Source: Pseudevernia furfuracea
Taxonomy: Eukaryota > Ascomycota > Lecanoromycetes > Lecanorales > Parmeliaceae
Direction: 5' to 3'
Length of the DNA: 64,000 nt
Assembly: GCA_022315425.1 (NCBI GenBank)
Contig: JAIUPT010000021.1
Location: forward strand, 1,178,001 to 1,242,000
This document shows, in pieces, positions 43,401-54,509 of this stretch. Within the stretch, counting starts at the first letter, position 1. Each line of letters opens with the position of its first letter. The notes below the pieces were generated by a model. That model saw nothing but the letters and a program-made list of their open reading frames with translations, did no database searches and was not told the origin of the DNA. The translations under genes and the position numbers were made by a program.

Positions 43401-46400
43401 GTGACGGCCATGAGTCTCTTCGTGCTGAGTTTGAGAGAAAGCATGAGAGACCTGAAAGTGTTTTTTCCGGTACAGGCGAGCTTCTTGACGCTTTTAATGA
43501 CGGACTTGATGGGCTTCGTGTTGATATGGAGAGGATGGTCAACAAGCCCATTGACATGACCGTCAATTATGAGATCCTCGACACACTCAAAGAGGGTCTG
43601 GCTAATGTGAGGGCCGACCTTGACCGTCTACATACAGCTCAGGGCGAACCGCGCGGATTCTCTAGTTCAAGGGATGGCGAAGTCATTGTTGCCAATCCAG
43701 AAGCCGAGGGCTTGCGTAGGAATGATGTCGGAAATCTAGAGATGATGATCACGCAGCTCAGGATTAAAGTCGAGGCCCTGGATAACATGCCACCACCGCC
43801 AGCAGCCCATCAAAACGCCGAAGGAGCTATCGCTAAAGAGCACATCGAAGAGCTAGAAGCCATAGTGAGAGATGTCCAAGCTTCTGTCGCAGACATCGTT
43901 CATCAAGAGCGAGCCCAGAGCGAGAACATTGCCACTAAAGATGACACGGAAGCCATCGAAACCCTTTTGCGGAATACGAAAGCCAGAATCGACGAGATGG
44001 GATCATCTGACTCGGAAGGCCTGGCGAAGGTAGCGCATTTCGAGTCTCTCGAGTCCATCCTCAACGAGACTCGGGATGCTGTGCATGACTTCGGCTCGAA
44101 TGGCGCCTCAAAGAAAGACATCGACGTTCTGGAAGCTCTACTCAAAGAAGTCCGCGCCGGTCTTGAAGACTTACAGGAGAGGAACCCTCACGAAGATGCT
44201 GGTGATAGAGTCAGCAAGACCGATATTGGAGCTTTGGAGACTCTTTGCATGGATACCAGAACACAAATAACCGAGCTCCAGCTGCCCGACGTCGAAACTC
44301 TTCCAACAAAAGCTGACCTGGAAGCGCTCCATGGTCTAATCCAGGAATTTGCCCAGCAGGCCGACGAAAAGCATGAACTCACCGCACAAGCTTTCGAGGC
44401 GCGCAAGATCGAACACGGTGGAATAGCTGATAAAATCGAAGATGTCAAATTGATCTTTGAAGATGTTCGAGAAGAGCTTAAGGCCCGGATTAATGAAAGT
44501 CATCACAGCGTGCAGGACCTGGCCAAGGCTCTGGAGACGGTGGGCGAAACAATCATGACTGCAGACTCGACCACTACAGTAAATGAGCTTCTGGAGACCG
44601 TTAAGCGCGAATTTGAAACCGTCCATAGTGCCTCTGCAAGTGGTAAGGAGGAAAACGAACAAAATCACACTATTCTGCTGGACAAATACATCGAGGTCAA
44701 GGATGCCATCATCAATGATCTAAATACGAGGATTGATGAACGTTTCGACGAGATTATGACCAAATACGATGACGCTCAGCTGGCTGCGCAAGAGAAAGAG
44801 CGAGCCCTTGGAGGCAAGGACGTTCAACAGACTGAAGCTCTCTACGCAACAAAGACCGCTGCTGAAGACCTTAGAATACTCGTTGATGCACTTGGCTCGA
44901 CTGTCACAGAGTCGTGCGATCGAATGAGTGAAGACTCGAAGACCGTGTTCAGCCGTGTTGAAGAGGTAGGCCTGAAACTCGATGACCTACTTACTCTGGA
45001 CGGAAAATCGGAGCATCAAGCCACACGGGCAGAGATCTCAAAGACTCTTACAGGCGTAGAAGCTGTCCAGGCACATGCATCGGAGTACCACCCTAAAATC
45101 CTGGAGGCTGTTCGAGACGTCTTAGGTATTGTAGGACAGCATTATGAACAGACAAGGGTCTCAGCAGAGGAGATCAAGACGAGCGTCAAAGCAATACCAG
45201 CCGCCATACCGCTTCCAGCCATTGCCCCCTCTATACCTCTGCCGGAAATGATAAGAGAGGCTCCCATCCATGAGAAATACGATGACACAGGGGTCCACGC
45301 AAAGCTTGATCAACTGGTTGCGCATGCTACGGAGGCAGGCAAGTCTGTTGCCGAGGTCGCCATGCTTGAGCAAATCCGAAAACAAGTAGCCGCTACAGCG
45401 ATTCAGGTCGATGCGTTTGTCACAGCTCAACAAGCCGCCATTACAGAGACCAATAATTCAAGAGCAAAGGAGGCACAAGAGATTGCCATAGCTGTGGAGA
45501 GAAGGACTGCTCAAAAAGAAACTGTTGAAGCTGACATCGTCCGTCTGTCTGGCGAAAAGGAGGGCCTTGCCATGGATGTCCAAGAGCTCTTTGAGGAAAA
45601 GAGAGAGCTATCGGCGCTAAAATCAAAGATGCAGGCTGATCTCTCTTCACTCGAGACTGCACTACAAATTCGGCGTGAAGAACTACATGTCATGGAAGCT
45701 AGAGCAGACAGCCTTGAGCGACGTATCCTTGATGGGGTTTTGGACCACTCTCGTTCGCTACTCACAACTTCGAGACCACAGTCCAGCCTGAAGGAGATGA
45801 ACCTCAAGAGGGTCGTCTCCACAGCTAGCAACGCTACAGTCAGCACGAGGGCAAGCACTGTTGCAACTACCATACCATCAAAAACAAACAGCGCCATGAG
45901 CAGCGGTGTCGGCATGGCTTTAAAGAGACGGCCACCTCCGAGAGCATCAGGAACGAGCACTTCGTCCAATAAAGCTGATCGAAGAATCCTCAGCCTGAGT
46001 ACTTTAGGCGCTAATAAGGGTGCTGCGGGTGAACGATCAATGGTCCTTGCCAATCCATCGATTACTGGTGGTACTACCAAAGCAAGCGGATGGGGGGCTG
46101 GTGGACTCAAAAGAAGCCACAGCGTCAAGTCTAACTTTCCAGTGAGGAAGACCAGCTGGAATGGAACCAAGACACCGGGCATGTACGGAGACGAAGGGAT
46201 AGATGAAGGGGACAAAGAGAACAGTGTGCTTGATGAGGAAGATGAAGAGGACATTGGAGGGAGCGAAGCAGAAACGGAACGGCGAACCAGCACCTACAGC
46301 GGGACTGGAAGCTATGGAGATGGCAGTACCATACCCGACGATGACAAACGAACCAGCTACGCAGCCTCGACGATAGGGACCGTTGGTACTAGGGACTTTG

Positions 46401-46624
46401 ACACAACAGAAGATGGAGAGGAAGAGTCTCAACTCGAATCGGCACATGAAGAGGGGCTTTATCTGGGAAGGAATGCCTACCAAGGAAATGCCACAGCGGC
46501 GAAGGGGGAGATAAGCAATGCCGGCGAGATGGTCGTTTTCGGTCCCCCTACTGACAGTGGGATTGGAACGGATATTCCTACTGCACAGCTTGAAGGGGGT
46601 AGCGACTATTTCAAGAGGTATTAG
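40428..46624 (+). CDS. Very large repeat-containing coiled-coil protein (2043 residues)
   Basis: Two exons, 40428-40522 and 40588-46624, with a 65-nt intron (GTAGGC...TTCAG, branch CTGAC). The first exon restores the conserved start MPSVDREESRDRELVLRHHP leading into SSDPDRAPPPLPLNPGS. The N terminus is rich in SP motifs (SPARSPERSPERLL, SPERSPTRSGT), likely phosphorylation sites. From about residue 580 to 1040 runs a series of degenerate repeats built on R-E-E-I-L-E-A-V-R-E-G-L-E, predicted as amphipathic helices. Long coiled coils follow, then a basic Ser/Thr-rich tail with an acidic patch (DEEDEEDIGG). Similar ascomycete proteins are often labelled chromosome-segregation-ATPase-like, but I see no ATPase motif. 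A structural or scaffold role is inferred. Confidence 0.88.
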
Positions 46625-47009
46625 GCAAGGTGGCCAGTGTTGTGGAGTCTGCTTTCGTGCTTCTATTATTCTGTATTCTTTTCAGCGGTGGTGTTCTAGG
46701 AGTGTATACTTGCTTGGCCAAGGAAGTCCATACTTGCGGTCATTCGTTAAGGGAGACACACACTTTTAGGGAAGAGACTCGTAATATATCCATCAAACAC
46801 TTTAGATGCAAAGAATAGTCAGTTGAAAAACATGCAGTAACAATACGAAGTGACTTGAGAACATTCCCCACGGAACAAATGTTTCCCCGACTCGCCGACA
46901 TCAGACACGCCTTGGTGCGCTAGGGCATATGATACGTCAAAGTCTAAGAGAAGAGGTGCTTCAACCCGCACGAAATTGCTTTGTTTGGTCCAAAGCCGCA
47001 GTCGGCAAG
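46625..47009. other. Intergenic, no gene seen
   Basis: About 385 bp between two genes in the same orientation. It holds the 3' end of the coiled-coil gene and the SWP73 promoter. No clear motif. Confidence 0.4.
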
Positions 47010-48693
47010 ATGAATCCCGCCGCCATGCAGCAACGGTATGCCCAAAATTATCAGCAAATGACCCAGCGGTCACCCCATACAACCTCAACCAGACGAGGTC
47101 AAGGTAAATACATCAACCACGATTCCCTTACTCCGTGTTGGAGTTATCATACCAGCTGTATCTGAAGCTCACAATCATGTAGTACCCATCAATTCCGCCC
47201 ACATGCCGCAAGACCCTAAAAATCGGATCGATGCGCAAAACCAGGAGCAGATTAAACGAACTGCGGAGCAAACCGCAAGTGCAAAAAGGCGCTCTGAGAA
47301 ACCGACGGACAAGACTATGCCAGAGGGAGTTGAGGAGTTGATTGTTGGAGATGGAGTGCAGCAATACAAGAGAATGCGGGACCTGGAGAGGAAGCTAGAC
47401 GCTGTGATGATGAGGAAGAGGCTGGATCAGCAGGATGCATTACACACTGCTACGAAGAAGTACAGTACTTTGCGGGTCTGGATCTCGAACATAGTGGAGA
47501 ACCAGCCGTGGCAGGGGAGGGATTTAGACGAGAATGCATTCGACTTTACAAGTGGTGTCGAGGCCACGTACAGGGTCAAGATTGAGGGGAGGGTGGTCGA
47601 AGAGGATGATGCGGATGATGCTTCGGACAAGGGCAGTGATGATGAGGACGAAGACAAGAGCCATGGGGATGCTATGGATCACAACGGCGTTCCTGCTACA
47701 GAAGCGCCAAAACACCCGGCAAATCGGCAACGAACAAAGCTCTCCCATTTCCTCAAAGCCATCACGGTAGACTTCGATCGGAACAAGAACCTCCAGCCAG
47801 ATGGGACGACGCAAGTCGAATGGAAAAAGCCGCAAGTCCCACCGAATGCAGCAGTGCTGCCTCCTCAAGCCGACTTCGACTGTCTCGAGTTCGAAAGGAA
47901 GAGCGACGAGAATATCAACTGCATGATCAATTTCTACCGTGAAGAGATTCCTGAGCGCTATACCCTGAGCAAAGAGCTTGCGATTATCCTCGATAGCAAT
48001 GAGGATGACCGCGCGTCGGTTATCATGGGGATATGGGAGTATGTCAAGGCGATGGGGCTGCAGCAAGATGAAGAAAAGCGGTTGATACAGTGCGACGACC
48101 GTTTGAAAGCTGTCAGCCTTTCTCTTACCCCCCTACGATTCCATCCAAGAGTAGCCACTGACAATTCGCCAAATCAGGTCTTCGGAACAGACACCGTCCA
48201 CTTCCCACACATCCCGTCCCTCGTCGCCCCCCACCTCAAACCCCTCCCCCCACTCTCCCTCCCCTACACCATCCGCGTCGACCCCGAGTTCCACGCCTCG
48301 CCAACACCCACAATCTACAACCTCCGCCTCCCCGCACCGCCACCCCTCCCCTCGCTCTCGCCCTCCCTACAAACACTAAAACAGCTCTCCGCCTATGACG
48401 AACACCTCGCGTTGCTGATCCAAGCTCTCGGCGCCTCGCAACGCAAATACCAGTTCCTGGACGGGTATAAAAGGGATCCGGTTACTTTTGTGAAGAGGTG
48501 GATGGCGAGCCAGAAAAGGGATCTGGAAGTGGTGCTGGGGGAGAGTGGGAGGTTCGAGGGGGATGTGGCGGGTATGGGACTCGGTGGTGAGTGGAGGAGG
48601 GGTGGGCAGGGAGGGGTTTGGGGAAGTGAGCTTGTGAGGGAGGGGGTGGGGTTGATGGTGCAGAAAGGGGCAAGGGATGGGAGGAGTTTTTAA
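47010..48693 (+). CDS. SWP73: SWI/SNF chromatin-remodelling subunit SWP73/Ssr3 (SMARCD type, SWIB domain)
   Basis: Core subunit of SWI/SNF-type remodellers in the nucleus. Three exons: 47010-47103, 47183-48111 and 48178-48693. The first intron (79 nt, GTAAAT...TGTAG) joins MNPAAMQQRYAQNYQQMTQR to the body. The second (66 nt, GTCAGC...ATCAG, branch CTGAC) is of length 3n and free of stops, but splicing restores the conserved CDDRLKA-VFGTDTVHFPHIP. The product is 512 residues. Family landmarks are KPTDKTMPEGVEELIVGDGV, RDLERKLDAVMMRKRLD, LRVWISNIVENQPWQ, and the SWIB/MDM2 region around YTLSKELAIILDSNEDDR and IWEYVKAMGLQ. An acidic insertion follows the VEATYRVKIEGRVVE strand. Confidence 0.92.
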
Positions 48694-49044
48694 AGGCAAA
48701 GCGATGGTTCAAAAGTCAGGGGGTTTTTCGCAAGGGGTTCGTGGAGTTGATGGTATCCTGGTGGCCGAAAAGGCTCTGAATCCAGTGTACAACATAAATT
48801 CCCAGTATCTATGGCATCTTTCGGCCGTTGTGCTAAATAAGCAGGATCATAGACGAGAGGCACTTAGGCTTCTTCTGTAAATGAGGTAGCACATCTACCA
48901 ACCCCTGTCTGATGGACACAGGCAAGCCAGTAGAAATCAGATGTACAGCGAGTACCGAGCGCCGTGTAACGATTAATATGATTTTCAAACCTCCCACCAC
49001 AGCAGATGGAGAGACTCCTGCAAATAAGCTCCCAATACATCGAA
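48694..49044. other. Intergenic between convergent SWP73 and NOP58
   Basis: About 350 bp with the two 3' ends. No separate feature seen. Confidence 0.4.
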
Positions 49045-51519
49045 TCATGCCTCAACTTTGTGATGCTTCTTCTTCTTCTTTTTCTTCTCCGATTTTTCCA
49101 CGTCCACGGCACCAGCCTCGGCATCCTCATCGTCCCGCTTCCTCTTCTTACTACTGTCCACATCGGCTTTAGCTGCCTTCTCGCCTTTCTCCGCCGCCTT
49201 TCTCGCCTTTTTGATCTCCTTTTTGCTAATGGCCTTGGGCTTGCCGTCGGCTTCAAACTTGATCTCACCCCTCTCAAGCTTCCTCTTATATCGACTGATT
49301 GAAAGACCTGCCTCCTTGGCCAAAGCACCGAATTTCGCATCGTCCCTCTCCTCCCGTCGCTCTATTTGCTCTGCTCGCTTCTGCCCTCTTTCCTTACGGT
49401 CGAGTCTTCGTGCCAGCTTCTCTCTCTTGAGCTTTTTGAATTCGCTCTTTTCCTCTGATAAGATGAGCTTTCGAGCGTGTCGCTCCTCCTTCCGGGCCTT
49501 CTTGGCTGGTTTGGTATTTCCGGTTATAGATGACTGCCAATTGATCTCTTGTTGGGTAGGGGAAGGTGGCGAGTCAGGAGTGTCCGCTGATACTGTTGAT
49601 ATCGTTTCAGACTTGTCGTCTCCGTTGGCCTCGTGTTCTACAACACCATTGGTTTTCGCTAGCTTAGTGGTCTTTTTATCCGCTGTTTGAGGTTGGGTTG
49701 CCGGTGGCGTTATTGGAGCCTCCGGTTCATCATCCATTTCCTCATCGGAGCTCTCTTGCTCTTCATCGGAGCTTTTCTGGTCCTCGTGCATGGCATCTTC
49801 CACAACCTCTTCGATCGGCTTGATGTGGTTCGACTCCTTCTTCTTGTCTTTCTTCGACTTCTTAGGTGCTGGCTCTTCGGCTAATTCCTCGATCAACTTC
49901 GGCTTATCCTCCTTGGAAATTTTTGACGCTGGTTCAGCTGCAGCTGGCTCGTCACCAGCAAGCCCATCAGCATCCGGGTTGTACTTTCGCGCTTCCTTGA
50001 CTTCCCATTTGCCAGGCGTAAATGAGACACCGTTTGGAGCTATGGCGACACCCTTTGATCGTAGAGGCTTCCCTTCTAGACTTGCCAATCGGCGCTCGAT
50101 CTTCAGCCGATTGTCAACTCCTATTGCGGATTTCTCTTCTTCTGTGACAAGGTCCCCCTTGCCTTCTCCCTCTGCGCTCCAATCCGCCAGAGCGTCAACG
50201 CGGAGTCCCAGTGCGGCCTTAGTGGCTAGCATTCGAGCTATTTTGCCCTTGTTCTTTCCTGTAGCCTGGCCTATCAGGGATGCGTGGTAGATCAATCCGT
50301 ACTTGGGAGTGTCGTGCTTTGTTTTCAAAGCGCGAAACAAGGCCTTTTCAGCGCCCAGAATCTGGATCGTACTTGCTGGGCTCTTGGCTAGGTTCATGAG
50401 ACTTCCCGCATGGGCAATTAGCCGAGCACCGACAAGGTCGCCAACCAAAGCGGTAAGATTAGGAGCGATTGCGCCCATCCGAGCTGAGAGATACCCAGAG
50501 AGTTGCTGGCGATATTCCGTGAAACTGACAACCTGCTCGGCAAGCGCTTGTATGTTCTCGAGATCTTCATTAGTAATCTCAGTACCCATAGAAATTTCTG
50601 CGGCAGCTTTGACAGCAGCTTCTATTTCTTCGGGCAGTATCTCCGCAAGGTCTGATTTTGCAGCACTTGTTCTCATGCCCATGCTTAGAATTACACGTGC
50701 GTAGGCTAGGTTGTCGTTCACGATTCTGCCCATCTCGGGGAAATGCCAACCATACCATTCCTTGACTCGCATTGCGTAGGTGTTCAACTCCTTGTCGAGA
50801 TCATCTAAAAGCGCGATAGCCTGAACAATCATAGTGTCCACCTTATCCGGCGAAAATTTGAGCTTGTGCCTCGAAAGCGAATGTGAAAGACCTAGAGACA
50901 TTACAGAGATGTCTTGCGGAAGAAGTCCAGGGATCAAAGAGGGTAGGTGATTGCGAATGGCTCGGTAGAGGTCTTGGGTACTGGAGTCAGATATGAGATT
51001 GAGGGAGAGTTGTGGCAGCTTGTTGATGGCATTGGCTGTGTATATAGTCAACTAGGCGTTCGAGGGCTTGAAATCAGTACTCATCATACCGAGCTTAGGG
51101 TCAGCGACCGCCAGGGACACTTTTTTTTCATCCTTGATCGAGTCTAGCAACCCAGACAGTCGAGGCGTCACTTTACCCTCCACTAGAGCAGCGGTTTGTT
51201 CCAGGGCTGACGCAGCGCTGTCGAATTTGTGAAAGTCTTTCAGTTTGAGTCTGTATGACAAGAATAACATGATTAGTACTGATTTGATCTGGTATTTTCC
51301 GACAAATTTAAGCCCCAAAATAGTTTCATTATACGTACAAGCTGCAAATGCCCTCAGCAGTCTCATCTTCGGCGGCAAAGCCATCTTGCTTTAGTATTTT
51401 TGAGCTCTTTGCTTTCAAAAGTGCGTACCCCACGGGTGTCTCTCTAGAGAATTGTTAGCGGGGAGGAAGGGGCATTGGCAGGCAGTATAGTGTTCGTACT
51501 GAAGGATGAAGAGACCCAT
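49045..51519 (-). CDS. NOP58: NOP58, core protein of box C/D snoRNPs
   Basis: Nucleolar protein that assembles with Nop56, fibrillarin and Snu13 to guide rRNA 2'-O-methylation. Four exons on the minus strand: 51500-51519, 51339-51443, 51090-51250 and 49045-51035; introns 56, 88 and 54 nt. Joined, the start reads [20 protein letters not shown] and continues through [18 protein letters not shown]. The NOSIC/Nop core is clear: [74 protein letters not shown] and [20 protein letters not shown]. After about residue 455 comes a long charged tail ending in a lysine run and HHKVEA. At 758 residues it is clearly longer than the 511 of yeast. Divergent from VMA6 over 215 bp. Confidence 0.94.
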
Positions 51520-51734
51520 TATGGCCAAGAAGGTAGGAGGTTGTTGCCGTTCCTGATGTTGTAGATGCGCTCTTGCTCAAGATATTCGAAGAAAGTTTTC
51601 GTGAAGTTGGAGAAATCCGCTAATATCTAATGCGGCTTAGCTTCTTTTTCCGGCCATGGGCATCGTGCGATTTAGAGCTCGACTGCATCTGTGACTCGCC
51701 CCACCAGGATTCTTTGCTCAAGTCATCCACTGCC
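51520..51734. promoter_or_regulatory. Divergent NOP58/VMA6 promoter region
   Basis: 215 bp between outward-facing start codons must contain both core promoters. No clear TATA box or named motif was seen. Confidence 0.4.
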
Positions 51735-52997
51735 ATGGAAGGCCTCTTCTTCAACGTAAATGGAGGGTATGGAGTGCATTCTGGACCGGCCCTTCTGTAT
51801 TGTGAGAACTAATCGTTGTAGGTACCTTGAGGGAATAGTACGAGGTTATCGAAACAGTCTTCTCACCGGCCAAAACTATAGTAATCTGACACAGTGCGAG
51901 ACTATTGATGGTACGTGGTTCCCTCCTACCTGGCAAAGCTCTGTCGCTTATTATTTGCAGATGTCAAGCTGCAATTGTCCCCCGCGTATGGCGATTTCCT
52001 CGCATCGCTACCGCCTAATCCATCCACCTCATCCCTCGCCAACAAGACTACAGACAAGCTAGTTGCAGAATTCAGATATCTTCAAGGTCAGGCCGTAGGA
52101 ACTTTAGCAAAATTTTTGGAGTACCTTACATACGGCTATATGATCGACAATGTGGCGCTACTTATTACTGGTACCCTCCATGAACGAGATACACGTGAGC
52201 TGCTGGAAAGATGTCACCCTCTGGGATGGTTCGAGACGATGCCAGTGCTTTGTGTGGCAACGAACATCGAGGAACTATACAATTCTGTCCTAATCGAAAC
52301 GCCGCTTGCCCCGTACTTCAAAGGTTCCTTAAGCCATCAGGATCTTGACGAGCTGAACATTGAGATCATTCGCAACACCCTGTACAAGAACTACCTAGAG
52401 GATTTCTACAAATTTGTCACAGAAAATCCAGAGTTACAAGGAACTCCTACATCGGAAGTCATGGCCGAAGTGCTGGAGTTCGAAGCAGATCGTCGAGCCA
52501 TCAACATCACCCTGAACTCTTTCGGCACCGAGCTGTCAAAGCAGGATCGAAACAAGCTATACCCAAGCTTCGGTGGGCTGTATCCAGAAGGTACCTTGAT
52601 GCTGTCGAGAGCAGACGACATTGAAGGCGTTTCGCTTGCCGTTAGCGGCAACCATGACTATAAATCGTATTTTGACAGCGTTGGTGTGAGTGGCGGTATG
52701 GGCGGTTCTGGGCCTGGCAATATGAGTGGTGGAGGCGGCAGTGATGGAAAGAGCTTGGAGGATATGTTTTACCAGAAAGAGATGGAAATATCGAAGAAGG
52801 CCTTCACGAGGCAGTTCACCCATGCAGTCATCTATGCGTGGGTAAAATTGAGAGAACAGGTACGTCCGCACTCTCACACTTGACACAAGACTGTTTGACT
52901 AATTGGCGGATAGGAAATACGCAATATAACGTGGATCGCGGAGTGCATCGCACAGAATCAGAAGGAGCGGATAGGCAACTATATCAGTGTATTTTAA
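51735..52997 (+). CDS. VMA6: V-type proton ATPase subunit d (VMA6)
   Basis: Subunit of the membrane V0 sector that links the central stalk to the proteolipid ring and so couples ATP hydrolysis to proton pumping into vacuoles. Four exons: 51735-51766, 51822-51910, 51961-52859 and 52914-52997, with introns of 55, 50 and 54 nt. Joined, the start reads MEGLFFNVNGGYLEGIVRGY, then NSLLTGQNYSNLTQCETIDD, and the end reads EIRNITWIAECIAQNQKERI and GNYISVF. The product is 367 residues (yeast 345). Other family blocks: FLEYLTYGYMIDNVALLITG, ERCHPLGWFETMPVL, and YPEGTLMLSRADDIEGV. A Gly/Ser-rich loop (SGGMGGSGPGNMSGGGG) is an insertion common in fungi. Confidence 0.95.
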
Positions 52998-53110
52998 GCT
53001 CTAAGCAATTACACTGTGGCATGAGGCGTTGTGGAATGTTCGTATGCCACTGCTTGATTTTGGAGGCTCACTAGAGTACGTCCGTTTTTTCACGTCGAAA
53101 TTATGATGCT

Positions 53111-53830
53111 CTACAAGCTCCCTGAAAGGAGATTATGCTCACATGTGCTCTCGATTATTTGAGGGTCGTCGACCACCTCGCCAGCATGCCTGCCCTCTAC
53201 GCCGTTCTCCCCGTCGTTTGTTAGCCCTTTTTCAGCTTCCTTAGTCCTCCGTAATCTCAATTTCTCCCTCTTCTCCCTCAGCCGTCGGACCCTTTCCTCT
53301 AACCCCTCCATCTCATCGAATTCGATCTTAAGCGCCTTAGCCGCATCTTCTTCCTTCCCTTTCACTTTCGCATCTCTTCTTTCCCTGTCTTATAGGCTGG
53401 CTTGCTCGCGGGACTGTGCTGTTAATTCCACGGCGATCATAGACGCAGCACTAATAGTTACAGCAGCTGTGAGAGCGAAGGGAGCAACGGGATCTGAAGG
53501 TGAAGTAGCGACGTCGCGTTCGAAGGTTGCCCACTCGCCTTCGTCGACGGGGGCTGTTGGTGGCTGGGTAGTGGGCTGGTGATAAACCTGGCATCAGAGA
53601 ATTCCTTTTCTGCCAAGACAACTGCGAGTGGGTGATACTGGAGCCTGATGAAGACGGTGCAACGCTCCAATGCGACGGCGACTCTTTGCGGCTTTCTTCG
53701 CGGCTGGCCAGCATCCCCAAAGCCACGGACCGAGCTATTCGCGGCAGGGTCTAGATCTTCTCAGGGAGCCTTTCTCGTAATCATCGTGCGCTTTGTTCGG
53801 CTGAGCATGATGAATGCTCTTCACTTGGTT
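53111..53830 (-). pseudogene. ZNF830/CCDC16-like pseudogene
   Basis: On the minus strand, one frame reads GFGDAGQPRRKPQR and LAEKEFSDARFITSP. A second frame continues APVDEGEWATFERDVATSPS, LTAAVTISAA and LTAQSREQASL, then a TAA stop, then DRERRDAKVKGKEEDAAKAL and EMEGLEERVRRLREKREKLR. The second part matches the coiled-coil C terminus of fungal ZNF830/CCDC16 zinc-finger proteins, as far as I recall. A frameshift, an in-frame TAA inside the conserved region, and the missing zinc-finger N terminus point to a dead, truncated copy. The TAA could come from CAA by a C-to-T change. No intron that keeps the conserved part would remove the stop. Confidence 0.6.
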
Positions 53831-54509
53831 CGATGCCAGGTGCGGATGCAGAATTCATTCCTCGAATGACTAGGACTGTAGATGTGATGCCCACACAGTT
53901 GGATGACTAAGCATGACACTGCAGGACACCACAGTACATTATATTCAGCATCACGGCCTTGAGCACGGCTTGCCTTTACAGTAGGCAGAGTAATAATTAA
54001 TGTAGGTAAAGTAGGTATGTGGTCTTGAGCCCCGCCTTTGAAGTCTTAGCGAGACGCCAAGTACGCCATCAGCCGTACGGGTAAAAATTATAATTGGCTG
54101 AGTGTTCATGCGCTTGACGCTAGCAGGGCTTCCCCAGCTCCTTCGATCAAATATCCTTAAAACAGCTCAAGCAAATAGCAATTCGGCATCCAGTCAGAGT
54201 CTCGTCGTCCCATTGATCCCGCCTTGAACTGCAGATGAGCCCCAGCCATTCAGGCTAAGCAAACGGCTATTCCTGCAGATTCAAGCATTATTTCATCATA
54301 CTCGGGAGAGAGTCTCGTTCCTGGCACCACTGGCGATGGCGCAACCCCGCAGACGTTGAAAAGCTCAGGCATGACCCGTAATAGGTAGGTGGATCAAGTA
54401 TAAAGAGTAGGTCAGGGTCGCAGCTTCCCTTCAATATTATCTTCCATGCTCCTTCGACATCTTGCTTGTTGTCAAATTCTGCTTCTTGCAAAGCAAACAG
54501 TTGATCAGC
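53831..54509. other. Intergenic, no gene seen
   Basis: About 680 bp between the pseudogene and the epimerase gene. Short AT-rich stretch at about 53990-54010. No other feature. Confidence 0.4.

Noticed and set aside
45511..46293. Minus-strand open frame of 260 codons
   Set aside because: Lies wholly inside the large coiled-coil gene and is Ser/Leu-rich, a reverse shadow of its acidic and basic tail.
51052..51384. Separate 110-codon minus-strand gene at the head of NOP58
   Set aside because: It reads through two introns; its conserved middle ([20 protein letters not shown]) is exon 3 of NOP58.
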